Source: Pseudactinotalea sp. HY158
GTDB lineage: Bacteria > Actinomycetota > Actinomycetes > Actinomycetales > Beutenbergiaceae
DNA length: 64,000 nt
NCBI RefSeq assembly: GCF_009660225.1
Contig: NZ_CP045920.1
Location: 2,170,001-2,234,000, forward strand
Reading direction: 5' to 3'
Position numbers and translations under genes: made by a program
Notes under the pieces: generated by a model
The model's input: only the letters and a program-made list of their open reading frames with translations
What the model was told of the DNA's origin: nothing
Databases searched by the model: none
Part shown: in pieces, positions 26,570 through 35,218 of the stretch
Position numbering within the stretch: the first letter of the stretch is position 1
Layout: every line of letters begins with the position of its first letter

Positions 26570-27099
26570 ACGACGACATCCCCGCCACCCCGGCCACCCG
26601 TCTCACCGGTGACCGCGCCCTGCCCCTCGACCCCGATCCCGGCCTCGACTCGCCCTTGCGGGCCGGGCCCGGTGTAGCGCGGCCGCCGCACCTGCGCGCC
26701 TCCTCCCTCGGCCTCGTGGCCCTCGGCGGGACCGCCGGCACCGCGGCGCGGGAGGCCGTCGCCCTCGCCTGGGAGCCGGTGGCCGGGATCCCGGTCGCGA
26801 TCCTCGCCGTGAACGTCGCCGGGGCGTTCCTGCTCGGGGTCCTGCTCGCGGGGCTCACCCGCAGCGGCCCCGATCACGGACGCCGGCGAGCCTGGCGGCT
26901 GCTGCTCGGAACCGGCTTCATGGGCGGGTTCACGACGTACAGCACCCTCGCGGTCGGCACCGCCTCCCTCCTCGGCGACGGCCGGGCCGGCGCGGGACTC
27001 GGCTACGCGCTGACCACGCTGATCCTCGGGGCGCTCGCCACGTGGGGCGGGATCGCGGCGGCGGCGCTCTGCGGTGGCCCATCGGGACGGGCGGGCTGA
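26566..27099 (+). CDS. crcB: Fluoride ion transporter CrcB/FluC, subunit 1
   Basis: A 177-aa protein with four membrane segments and an extra ~45-residue hydrophilic N-terminus. FluC signatures are GGTAGTAAREAV, VAILAVNVAGAFLLGVLLAG (central Asn) and GFMGGFTTYSTLAVGTASLL (Phe-box region with TTYS). The GTG overlaps the enolase stop. With the second crcB it probably forms a heterodimeric fluoride channel, as in many Gram-positives with paired genes. Confidence 0.93.
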   Translation: MNDDIPATPATRLTGDRALPLDPDPGLDSPLRAGPGVARPPHLRASSLGLVALGGTAGTAAREAVALAWEPVAGIPVAILAVNVAGAFLLGVLLAGLTRSGPDHGRRRAWRLLLGTGFMGGFTTYSTLAVGTASLLGDGRAGAGLGYALTTLILGALATWGGIAAAALCGGPSGRAG

Positions 27100-27100
27100 G

Positions 27101-27478
27101 GTGGCGGCCTGGACCTTCACGCTCGTGGCCCTCGCGGGCGGGCTCGGCGCCGCGGCCCGGCTCGTGCTCGACGGCTTCATCCGCGCCCGGATGGCCGCCA
27201 CGGTGCCGTGGGCCACGATCCTCATCAACCTGAGCGGATCCTTCGTGCTCGGGCTGCTCACGGGGCTGGCGGCGGGCCGGATCGTGCCCGAGACGTGGCA
27301 CCTGGTGGTCGGCACCGGCTTCCTCGGCGGCTACACCACGTTCTCCACCGCGAGCTTCGAGACCGTGCGCCTCGTGCAGGAGCGACGCTGGGTCGCCGGC
27401 GCGCTCAACGGGCTCGGCGTGCTCATCGCCGCGACGGCGGCCGCCGGGCTGGGCCTGTGGGCCGGCGGGCTCTGGTGA
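27101..27478 (+). CDS. crcB: Fluoride ion transporter CrcB/FluC, subunit 2
   Basis: A 125-aa four-helix protein of standard FluC length: ALAGGLGAAARLVLDGFI, ATILINLSGSFVLGLLTGLA and GTGFLGGYTTFSTASFETVR. The GTG at 27101 is 1 bp after the previous stop; a GTG at 27074 is in frame and would overlap the first crcB by 26 bp. It is the last gene of the riboswitch-controlled operon and exports fluoride with its partner. Confidence 0.93.
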   Translation: MAAWTFTLVALAGGLGAAARLVLDGFIRARMAATVPWATILINLSGSFVLGLLTGLAAGRIVPETWHLVVGTGFLGGYTTFSTASFETVRLVQERRWVAGALNGLGVLIAATAAAGLGLWAGGLW

Positions 27479-27564
27479 GACTCCCGGCCTCGCCCGCCCC
27501 GTGGCCGTGGGGCCCCCGATCGCCACTGCGCGCCGCCAGGGCATGGGGAAGAGGTGTCGATCTG

Positions 27565-27693
27565 GTGGCCCATCAGGTTCCGACGGTGGTCATCGGCGTG
27601 GACGGGTGGCAGGACTACCGGAGTGATCCGTCGCTCTTCGACGGTCCGGACGCCGAGATCGACGACCTCTTCTACGGCGCACCGGCGTCATGA
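27565..27693 (+). CDS. Short antitoxin-like gene upstream of VapC
   Basis: This frame gives 42 residues from the GTG at 27565, ending DAEIDDLFYGAPAS. Its stop overlaps the VapC ATG (ATGA), the arrangement of VapB antitoxins. No AbrB or RHH domain is visible, and the frame is open upstream without a better start, so the N-terminus is uncertain or the gene is truncated. Confidence 0.5.
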   Translation: MAHQVPTVVIGVDGWQDYRSDPSLFDGPDAEIDDLFYGAPAS

Positions 27694-28079
27694 TCGGAGT
27701 CCTGCTCGACACGAATGCCCTGATCTGGGTCCTCGCCGGCGATCCACGACTCGGTGGCCGGGCCCGCGCGCAGGTGGCCGAGGCACCGCGGGTGCACTTC
27801 TCCGCGGTCTCGGTTCTGGAGATCACTCTCAAGGAGATGCTTGGACGATTGCGCGTTCCCGGTGACATCGTCGGTGCCGGCGCGGACGCGGGCCTGATCG
27901 AGTTGCCTTTCAATGCACAGCACGGGGTCGGCCTCAGCTCGTTTCCGTCGCTCGCACGGCGCGACCCGTTCGACCGAATGCTCCTGTCCCAGGCGCAGCA
28001 CGAGGGGCTGCGGCTACTGACTTCTAACGCCCGGCTCCTAGAAGTCGACCTCGGCTTCCTCCTCGATGCCCGTACCTGA
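27690..28079 (+). CDS. vapC: PIN-domain toxin (VapC/PilT family)
   Basis: A 129-aa PIN-domain ribonuclease. Acidic active-site residues are visible in VLLDTNALIWVL (first Asp), FSAVSVLEITLKEML (Glu) and ARRDPFDRMLLSQAQHEGLRLLTSNARL (DPFDR Asp residues). The length and order fit type II VapC toxins, which cleave specific RNAs. It is coupled to a short upstream antitoxin-like frame. Its last 42 bp overlap the 3' end of the convergent jetD gene. Confidence 0.88.
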   Translation: MIGVLLDTNALIWVLAGDPRLGGRARAQVAEAPRVHFSAVSVLEITLKEMLGRLRVPGDIVGAGADAGLIELPFNAQHGVGLSSFPSLARRDPFDRMLLSQAQHEGLRLLTSNARLLEVDLGFLLDART

Positions 28080-29564
28080 CTCCTGCCCCGAGGCCCGGCG
28101 GCCAGACACAGGGGCCGGGCGGCCGCCGAGGACGCCGGCGAGCACATCGGCGGCGAGTTCCTGGGCCACGGCCTCCTCCTCGACCGCGAGCCCGAGCTCG
28201 GCCATCGCGCGGGCCAGGCCCGGATCCCACGGGGACTCGGCCGGGCTGCCGGTCAGCGGCAGGGAGGGCACCGGTCCGCTCAGCGCCGCCCGGTAGTCGC
28301 CGGCCTCGAAGCGCCACGGCAGCCAGGGCACGTGCCGGGCGAGCGAGCGCGCGATCCGCAGGCCGGCCCAGTCGAAGTCGCCGTGATAGCGAACGGCGGC
28401 GCCCTCGGCGGTGAGCGCGGCGAGCAGGTCGACCACCGCCGTGGACGGCTGCCCGGAGGTGCATACGAGCACCGGGCCGGACGCCACCCCACCGGCCGTC
28501 GCGCCGGCTGCCCCGCCGACCACCCCGCCGGTCGGGCCGTCGTGCGGGGCCCGCGCCCACCGGTCCGCCACGACCTCGACGACCGTCGGGTTCTCGCACA
28601 CGTGGATCACGCCGGCGCGGGGCACGGGCCGCACGCCCCCGGAGCGCACCTGTTCGAGCGTGAGCACGAGCGGCATCCGCGCCGCCCGCATCGCCTCGAG
28701 CGCCGCGGCGGTCGCGGCCCTCGGTGCGGGCACGGCGCTCACACCGCCCAGCTCACCCGCACCGCCCACATCGGCCGGGTCGAACCCCGCGACCCCGAGG
28801 CACAGGGCCGTGGAGGCCACGGTCGAGAGCACGACCCCGGCCCTGGCCCACACGTCCCGGGCGGAGAGATCCTCGGCCGTCTCCGGGGAGAACGCGGCCC
28901 GCACGATGCCCGCGACGAGCCGGCCGAGCGGGCGGGCGGAGTCGAGGCCGTGGGCGTCGCCGAGGGCGCGGCGCGCGAGCACGGCGAGCGGCTCACCGCC
29001 CGCGGGCAGCAGGTCGAGCACGGCGGCCGCGTCGGAGGCGAGTCGCTCCCCCACCGCGGGACCCGTGACGGTACCGGCTCCGCCGGGGCCGGGGGCCCGG
29101 GCGGCCTCGGCGGCGGCGGCGCGTTTGAGCCCGCCGACACCGCACCACTGCTCCCACCACGGGCCGAGCCCGGGGAAGCGGCGGGCGGCCGGCCACAACG
29201 CGTCGCGCGCGGCGTCCCAGGCGGCCCGCTCGCGGTCGCGCTCGGCCGCGTGGTCCACGATGGGGCCCGTGAGGGTCTCGACCGCGTCGGCCAGTCCGGC
29301 GGGCCAGGGGCCGCGGCGCAGGATCTCCTCCACCACCGCGAGGTCCACGCGCACCGAGTCGCCGGCGCGTCGCGGCCGCCCCACGAGCCGCCAGGCCGCG
29401 GCGCGCTGCTCGGGGGTCGGATCGTTCAGGCGAACGACGCCCGTGAGCACCTCGCCCGCAGCGCCCTCCTCCCGGCGGAGGATCCGGCGGCGCACCCGGG
29501 ACAGCAGCCAGGCCGTCTCCGGCCCGCCGAGGAGCGTCTCGAGCGCGGCCGCCGCGCCGCTCAT
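28038..29564 (-). CDS. jetD: Wadjet type II component JetD (TIGR02679, Toprim-like nuclease)
   Basis: A 508-aa protein of the TIGR02679/DUF2399 family, the nuclease subunit of type II Wadjet. The N-terminal part is helical (ETAWLLSRVRRRILRREEGA). A Toprim-like C-terminal domain has VIHVCENPTVVEVVADRW (Glu) and AVRYHGDFDWAGLRIAR (DxD), the metal-binding set of the JetD nuclease. It cleaves closed circular plasmid DNA after loop extrusion by JetABC. The start overlaps the jetC stop (ATGA). The C-terminus ends in an acidic EEEAEVDF tail whose coding end overlaps vapC. Confidence 0.9.
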   Translation of the reverse strand: MSGAAAALETLLGGPETAWLLSRVRRRILRREEGAAGEVLTGVVRLNDPTPEQRAAAWRLVGRPRRAGDSVRVDLAVVEEILRRGPWPAGLADAVETLTGPIVDHAAERDRERAAWDAARDALWPAARRFPGLGPWWEQWCGVGGLKRAAAAEAARAPGPGGAGTVTGPAVGERLASDAAAVLDLLPAGGEPLAVLARRALGDAHGLDSARPLGRLVAGIVRAAFSPETAEDLSARDVWARAGVVLSTVASTALCLGVAGFDPADVGGAGELGGVSAVPAPRAATAAALEAMRAARMPLVLTLEQVRSGGVRPVPRAGVIHVCENPTVVEVVADRWARAPHDGPTGGVVGGAAGATAGGVASGPVLVCTSGQPSTAVVDLLAALTAEGAAVRYHGDFDWAGLRIARSLARHVPWLPWRFEAGDYRAALSGPVPSLPLTGSPAESPWDPGLARAMAELGLAVEEEAVAQELAADVLAGVLGGRPAPVSGRRASGQESGTGIEEEAEVDF

Positions 29565-32500
29565 CCGAACAGGGTGGCGTCGTCGGCGGCGATCGTCTCG
29601 CCCCCGGCGCGGGCCGCCGCGGCCACCTCGGCATCCCGTTCGCGCCGGCGCCCGTCCCAGCGCCACCGGGTGACGCCGACGGCGTCGATGCCCTCGACCC
29701 GGGAGAGCTGAGCGATCGAGAGCCCGGGGACCTGCGGGTAGCAGCCCCATTCGCGCTCGCTGGTCATCACGACGTCCAGGTCGAACGTGGCGAGCAGCCC
29801 GAGGGACTTGGCGCGGGAGTCGTCGTCGACACCCGCGAACGCCTCGTCGAGGAGGATGAGCCGGGGCGCGTGCGGCCCGGCCGAGTTGTAGTGCGCGGAG
29901 GCGGCCGCGAACAGCGGCACCGACACGGCCAGCGCCCGCTCGCCGCCCGAGGCCGGGCCGGAGGCCGAGCGCCACTGCCCACTCTGCCAACGCTCGACCA
30001 CGAACGTGTGCCACTGCCGGTAGTCGAGGGCCCGCTCGAGGTGCTCCTGCCAGCTCCCCGTGGGGTCGGCCTGACGCACCTCGGCGATCTGCGCCTGCAG
30101 GAAGTCGCCGATGGCGGCCCGGTCCTGTGCCGTCCAGGAGGCATCGGAGCGCACCATGAGCCCGCGCGCGGCGGCCAGACCCGCGGGGCCGTCGCCGCGC
30201 TCGCGCCAGCGCACCCGCAGCTGCATGCCGGTCGAGGTCTTGCGGGCGGCGAGCTCCCGGTTCATCCGGTCGATCTGGCCCTCGGCGGTGAGCAGCAGCT
30301 CGTGCAGGTGCCCGGCGACCTCGCTCACGAGGTGGTTCTCGAGGATCTCCCGTTCGCGGGCGCTCAGGAGACGCTCGCGATCGGCCACGTCCTGGGCCAG
30401 CCGGAGCGCGAGGCGGTCGATGTCGACCTCCTCGTTGAGGTAGCGCACCCGCACCACGAGCACGTCGCCGTGCTGCTCGACGAAGGCGGTGTGCCCGTGC
30501 CGGCTCATCTGCGCGCTCAGGTCGGTGGCCGCCCCGGAGACGCGCTGCTGGGCCCGCGCCCACGCGTCGGGGGACTCGTCGTCGCCGAGCTGCTGTTCCA
30601 CGGAGCGGGCGAGGGCGAGGGTCGCGGTGAGGTTCCAGGCCTCGGGCCCGTCCGGCACGGGCTCCTCCGGCAGGGCGACCCGCAGCAGTCCTGTTCCGGC
30701 GAAGAGTCGCAGCTCCTCGATCGAGTCGGCGCGGGCCCGGTCGGACTCGTCGCGCCGGCGCTGCAGCTCCTGCACGGTCTCGGTCAGCCGCCCCTGCGTC
30801 GAGGCGGCGCCGAGCTGGTCGCGGGCCGTGCGCGCGAGCGATTCGGCCACGCGGTCGAGGGCGGCAGTGGCCTCGCCGAGGCGGGCCTGCAGTTCGGCGA
30901 CCGAGGCGCCGACGGTCGCGTGCAGCTCCTCGAAGGTGGACCGCAGCCCGGTGGCCCGGGCGCGCCGCTGCCGGTGGTCCGCCTCGCGCGAGGCGAGCAG
31001 CTCCCGCGCCTCCTCCGAGCGCGCCGTCGCCCGTCCCAGGGCGGTCGTCGCCGCCGTGAGCGCATGGACGGCGGAGCGCGCCCGCTCGAGCGCGGCCCGG
31101 TAGGCGTGGACCGCCTCGCGGGCGGCGTCGATCTCGGTGCTCGTGGTGCCGAGGCCGAGCTCGCCGGCCTGGTCGGTCAGCTCCGTCTGCGCCCACGTGG
31201 CCTCGTCGTCGGCGCGCTGCCAGGTCGTCTCGGCGGCATGGGTCGCCGCCTCGGCGCGGTCGGCCTCCTGTTGGGCGCGGGCGGACCTCGCGTGCTCCGC
31301 GCTCAGTTCCCGCTCGAGGATCTCGGGGTAGCCGGCCCGCTCGCGCTGGACCTCCGCGGCGGCGGCGTCCGCGGCCGCGACGGCCGCGCGGGCCGCCCGC
31401 AGGTTCTCCTCGAGGAGCTCGACGCGGGCGCGCAGGTCCTCGAGCAGGGCGCGCCGGTGGGCCGCGCGGGCCCCGGCTCCGAGGTATTCGGCCCGGGGCT
31501 TGGTCCACGAGCCGCGGGCCGGGCCGGCGCCCCAGTGGCCGCCGGTGTCGACCCACCAGGCGGCGCCGGAGTCCGCGCCCCGGCCGATCCGGGCCAGCAC
31601 CGCCCCGATCGCCTCGGCGCCGACGGTCTCGTCGGGCCCGGGGGCGGGAACGAGCACGGAGGCGAGGGAGTCCGCGACCGGTGGGCCCGCCGGGCCGAGC
31701 ACGACGTCGCCCGCGGCCTCGAGGGTGCCGTCGGGCAGCACCCACGCGTCGAGCAGCCCGGCCGACTGCAGCGCGGCCTCGATCCCCGCCCGGTCGCCCT
31801 CGCTCACGCCGCCGGCGACATCGGTCAGCCGCCACAGCGGGGCCCCGGCCCGGCCCACGCGGGCGGCCTCGTCGCGGCCGGGGGCCGGGGGCGGCTCCGG
31901 GTCGCGACCGGATTCGAGTTCGGCGATCTCGGCCCGCCGCTGCGCCAGCTCCCCGGCGAGCACCCGGGCCTCGTGGTCGGCGGTGGCCCGCTCCCGGCCG
32001 ATGCGCGCGAGCGCGTCCGTGGCCGCCGCGGCGATCGCACTCCGGGCCGGCGCGTCGCCGGTGAGGGTGCGGGCCCAGGCCTCGGCCGCCTCGACGATCT
32101 CGTCGATGCTCCCGGCCAGGTCGAGCGACCTGAGCCCGCGCAGGTGGCCGCGGACCGCCTCGCGGTAGCCGGTGACGGCCGCCTGGACCGCCTCCCGGGC
32201 GGTGTGCAGCTCCTCGGTCCGGCCGGCGAAGGCGCTCTGGGCGGCGTCGAGGGCGCGCCGCTCCTGTTCGGCCTGGCCGCGGGCGCGGGCCGCCGCCGCG
32301 ACGAGGGCCTCGACGTGACGCACCTGGTCGCGGCGCCGATCGAGCGCCCGCCCGGCCGCGGCAGCGTCGTCCAGAAGCCGTGGATGCTCCGGCGCCAGCC
32401 CGGCCGCCGCGGCGAGGGAGGCGGCCTCGGCCGCCTGCCGGTGCGCCCCGGTCGCCGCCTCGTCCCGCTGGGCCGCGGCCTCGTCGGCCTCGCGGACCTG

Positions 32501-33649
32501 CTCCTCGGCGCTCGCGGCGGCCCGCCGCTGCTCCTGCGCCGCCGCGGCCTCGAGGTCCTCGGCCTCCCGGGCCGATCGCTCGGCGTCCTCGAGCCGGGCC
32601 GCGTCCCGCATCTCCGGGCTCTCCCGCAGCGCCCGCTCCTGCCCCTGGAGGGAGCCCTGCTCCTCCTCCTGCTCCTGCTTGTGGCGGGCGAGGCGTTCGA
32701 CCTCGCCGGTGGCCGCGGCGAGGGAGTCCTCGGCCTCGCGCAGGTCGCGTCCGGCCTGCTCGTAGGCGGAGTTCGCGGCCCGCACGGCGGTCGTGCGCCG
32801 GCGCGAGGCGACCCGGGCGTAGGCGCGGTAGTGGCGCAGGAAGGCCTCGGCCGCGCGCAGGGTCTCCTTCGCCTCGGCGACGCCGGAGCGTTCGTCCTCG
32901 AGTGAGCGGAACGATTCGGCGACGTCGGCGACCACGGCCTGGTCGAGCGGGGTGAGGGCCTCGGTGAGCGCGGCCGAGAGGGCCTTCTCGTCGGGCCGCT
33001 TGGACAGCTGCGGTTGGCGCAGCTGGATGAGCAGGTCGATCAGGGCCGAGTAGCGCTCCGGGCCGAGGCGGAACATGGCCTCGTCGACGGCGCGGCGGTA
33101 GGCCTCCTGGGTCGTGTGCACGTGGCCGGCGCCGGAGCCCGCGAGGTCGTCGCGCAGGCGTTCGGCGCTCAGGGCGGTGCGGTGCTCGTCGAGGAGACGC
33201 AGGTCGCCGATGCGCCGGGTGGAGGTGAAGTACCAGGTCTTGACGATGCCACGGCCCGCGGCGGCCTTGAGGCCGATGCCGAGCGTGGTGAAGTGCTCGG
33301 TGCCGGCGGCGTCGACGCGCCCGAATTCGACCCAGCTGTAGCCGGTGCGTTCGGTGTGGGGGTGGGCGCCGCCGAGGAGCAGGTTCCATTCCATGCGCTT
33401 CTTCGGGTCGGCGTCCGGTTCGACCCGCCGGGGCGCGATCGAGCCGTCGAGCAGGAAGGGCAGCGTGAGGGCGAGCACCTTCGACTTGCCGGTGCCGTTG
33501 TTGCCGCGCAGCAGCAGCCGCCCGTCGTGGAACCAGAACTGTTCGTCGTCGTAGTAGAACAGGTCGACCAGGCCGAGCCGCAGCGGCTGCCAGCGTTCGC
33601 TCGTGGGCCGGGGCAGCGCGGCGGTGTCCGTGTGGGTCGGGGCGGTCAT
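29561..33649 (-). CDS. jetC: Wadjet type II component JetC (TIGR02680, SMC-like ATPase)
   Basis: A 1362-aa MukB/SMC-like ATPase. Walker A LLRGNNGTGKSKVLAL lies at about residues 46-61. Long Ala/Glu/Arg-rich coiled coils fill most of the centre. The C-terminal head has signature ASGGERALAVSVPLFAAAS and Walker B LILLDEAFAGVDDDSR. It is the motor that extrudes DNA loops in the Wadjet complex. The start was set at 33649 because it overlaps the jetB stop (ATGA); the frame stays open upstream but there it only shadows jetB. The length fits the family (about 1350 aa). Confidence 0.93.
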   Translation of the reverse strand: MTAPTHTDTAALPRPTSERWQPLRLGLVDLFYYDDEQFWFHDGRLLLRGNNGTGKSKVLALTLPFLLDGSIAPRRVEPDADPKKRMEWNLLLGGAHPHTERTGYSWVEFGRVDAAGTEHFTTLGIGLKAAAGRGIVKTWYFTSTRRIGDLRLLDEHRTALSAERLRDDLAGSGAGHVHTTQEAYRRAVDEAMFRLGPERYSALIDLLIQLRQPQLSKRPDEKALSAALTEALTPLDQAVVADVAESFRSLEDERSGVAEAKETLRAAEAFLRHYRAYARVASRRRTTAVRAANSAYEQAGRDLREAEDSLAAATGEVERLARHKQEQEEEQGSLQGQERALRESPEMRDAARLEDAERSAREAEDLEAAAAQEQRRAAASAEEQVREADEAAAQRDEAATGAHRQAAEAASLAAAAGLAPEHPRLLDDAAAAGRALDRRRDQVRHVEALVAAAARARGQAEQERRALDAAQSAFAGRTEELHTAREAVQAAVTGYREAVRGHLRGLRSLDLAGSIDEIVEAAEAWARTLTGDAPARSAIAAAATDALARIGRERATADHEARVLAGELAQRRAEIAELESGRDPEPPPAPGRDEAARVGRAGAPLWRLTDVAGGVSEGDRAGIEAALQSAGLLDAWVLPDGTLEAAGDVVLGPAGPPVADSLASVLVPAPGPDETVGAEAIGAVLARIGRGADSGAAWWVDTGGHWGAGPARGSWTKPRAEYLGAGARAAHRRALLEDLRARVELLEENLRAARAAVAAADAAAAEVQRERAGYPEILERELSAEHARSARAQQEADRAEAATHAAETTWQRADDEATWAQTELTDQAGELGLGTTSTEIDAAREAVHAYRAALERARSAVHALTAATTALGRATARSEEARELLASREADHRQRRARATGLRSTFEELHATVGASVAELQARLGEATAALDRVAESLARTARDQLGAASTQGRLTETVQELQRRRDESDRARADSIEELRLFAGTGLLRVALPEEPVPDGPEAWNLTATLALARSVEQQLGDDESPDAWARAQQRVSGAATDLSAQMSRHGHTAFVEQHGDVLVVRVRYLNEEVDIDRLALRLAQDVADRERLLSAREREILENHLVSEVAGHLHELLLTAEGQIDRMNRELAARKTSTGMQLRVRWRERGDGPAGLAAARGLMVRSDASWTAQDRAAIGDFLQAQIAEVRQADPTGSWQEHLERALDYRQWHTFVVERWQSGQWRSASGPASGGERALAVSVPLFAAASAHYNSAGPHAPRLILLDEAFAGVDDDSRAKSLGLLATFDLDVVMTSEREWGCYPQVPGLSIAQLSRVEGIDAVGVTRWRWDGRRRERDAEVAAAARAGGETIAADDATLFG

Positions 33650-34902
33650 CGGGCCCTCCGGGCGGTGATGGTCGGGGCGGTCATGGTGAAGCGCCGCAGC
33701 GCGGGCAGCGGATGGACGACGGCCCCGCTCCCCTCTCCCTCGAGGCGCACGAGGCCGAGCCCCACGAGCCGGTCGAGGGCGGCGGCCACGAGCGCGTTCT
33801 CCGCGCCCGGTTCCTGGGCGGTCTTGCGCCAGTAGGCGGCGTGTTCGCCGGCGAGGCGCCGCACCTGGCGGCGCAGGCCGGCGACGTCGGTGGCGCCGCC
33901 GGCGGCGAGCCGTTCGGCCAGCAGGAGGGTGGCGTGACCGTCGGTGCCCTGCTCGGGCATGCGCACGTCGGTCAGCTGGTCGTCGGGGTCGACGAGCGCG
34001 ATCCCCTCGCCGCGCAGTTCGGGAACGAGGCCGGTGGCCTCGGCGAGCCGGCGGGTGAGCTGGACCCGCTGGCTCACGAGGTAGGCGCGTTCGTCGGCCG
34101 GGAGTTCGTCGTAGTAGACGACCGGGTCGCACAGGAGCCGCCGGCTCACGGCGTGGCGGAGCCGGCGGTGGGTCTCCTCCTCGGTGTAGGCGGGCGGGGC
34201 CTCGTGCAGGGCGGCCTCGAGTTCGTCGATGCCCCGGCCGGGGCCGGCCGTGGCGGCCACGAGCCCGGGCCCGTGGGTGGTGGAGAGCATCGTGGCGAGC
34301 ACGCGCCGGTCCACGTCGTAGAGTGCGTCGCCGGCGGCCGAGACGTAGGACTCCTCGTCGCCGGCCACGCGCTGGAGCACCCCGTAGGCGAGCAGGAGGC
34401 GGATCGCGGCCACGAGGTCGGAGCGTTCCTCGCGGCCGGTCAGGGTGAACACCACGTCGTCGAGGCCGGGCCGGTGGGCGGCGAGCACGATGTTCTCGGC
34501 GAGGCGCCCGAGCGAGATCTGCGGGTCGGACCGTTCGAGCACCGCGAGCGCGAGGCACAGCAGCACGTAGCGCCGCCGCGTGAAGGGCGGGTCGCCCTTG
34601 CGGGCGCGGGCCGGGTGGCGTTCGGCGATGGCGATCGCGGTGGGCCCGTGCGGCACGTGGGCGGTGAGGAGGCGCACGGTCTGCGATTCGACCAGGAGGC
34701 GCCAGCCGGTCTCGCGATCGAACCAGGCGCGCAGGGCGTCGGCGTGGCGGCGCACGAGCCGGAACAGTTCGCCGTCGGCCTGCGCCTGGAGCACCGGCCG
34801 GGCCAGCAGCGCCCGCACGGCGCGGACCCGTTCCTCGCTCTCGCGGGCCTCGAGCGCCCCGGAGATGGTCGGGGCGAGGTCGATCGGGCTCGCCGGGCTC
34901 AT
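33646..34902 (-). CDS. jetB: Wadjet type II component JetB (TIGR02678)
   Basis: A 418-aa protein of the TIGR02678 family, the kite-like subunit of type II Wadjet. It has ERVRAVRALLARPVL and ELFRLVRRHADALRAWFDRETGWRLLVE near the N-terminus and DPVVYYDELPADERAYLVSQR in the middle. A GAGG site lies 8 nt before the ATG. In the original operon it followed jetA closely; now the IS110 element separates them by about 1.6 kb, so its expression depends on read-through across the element in antisense or on a new promoter. Confidence 0.9.
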   Translation of the reverse strand: MSPASPIDLAPTISGALEARESEERVRAVRALLARPVLQAQADGELFRLVRRHADALRAWFDRETGWRLLVESQTVRLLTAHVPHGPTAIAIAERHPARARKGDPPFTRRRYVLLCLALAVLERSDPQISLGRLAENIVLAAHRPGLDDVVFTLTGREERSDLVAAIRLLLAYGVLQRVAGDEESYVSAAGDALYDVDRRVLATMLSTTHGPGLVAATAGPGRGIDELEAALHEAPPAYTEEETHRRLRHAVSRRLLCDPVVYYDELPADERAYLVSQRVQLTRRLAEATGLVPELRGEGIALVDPDDQLTDVRMPEQGTDGHATLLLAERLAAGGATDVAGLRRQVRRLAGEHAAYWRKTAQEPGAENALVAAALDRLVGLGLVRLEGEGSGAVVHPLPALRRFTMTAPTITARRAR

Positions 34903-34955
34903 ATGCAGACCTCGTTCATCCGCAGGACCTCGCTCACTGGTCTACCTTCCTTGTG

Positions 34956-35150
34956 TCAGCGTTCTTCGATAGGACGCTGATGCACCCCGGGTGCTGCCGG
35001 GCCATCGCCCAGCTCGCTCGACACTGTTGATGTCCAGCATGAGATCTGCGAGGTCTGGTGGCTGCCCGGGACGTGTGGACCGTCGATAGGGCTGAGCGCC
35101 AAACCCGGTGACGGGGGCGAGCGCCGATCAGTGAGCGAACCGGCAGACAC
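34956..35150 (+). ncRNA. Candidate IS110 bridge RNA
   Basis: The transcript region begins with a 7-bp stem (TCAGCGT/ACGCTGA, 34956-34980). The target-binding loop has CTCGCT (35013-35018), identical to the left target plus core (34929-34934), then a GACA/TGTC hairpin, then GCATGAG (35037-35043), complementary to core plus right target CTCATGC (36501-36507). The donor-binding loop has ATAGGGCT (35086-35093), identical to the right element end (36492-36499), a CCCG-GTGA-CGGG hairpin closed by CGCC/GGCG, then CAGTGAG (35129-35135), complementary to CTCACTG at the left end (34933-34939). This is the IS621-type bridge-RNA design. The 3' border is approximate. Confidence 0.85.
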
Positions 35151-35218
35151 GTCCCGGCTCCCACAGCACCGTGAGACGAGGGCGCCTCCCCACTGGTACG
35201 AGCAGCAAGGAGGCTGAC

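Noticed and set aside
29870-32905. Thousand-codon open frame antisense to jetC
   Set aside because: Gly/Arg/Leu-rich composition without any domain. It mirrors the coiled-coil gene on the other strand, which has clear Walker motifs.
35048-35055. GCGAGGTC in the IS110 leader, complementary to the left target
   Set aside because: The match is real, but it lies outside the expected guide position, and the left target is already covered by CTCGCT at 35013-35018. Chance or a remnant cannot be excluded.
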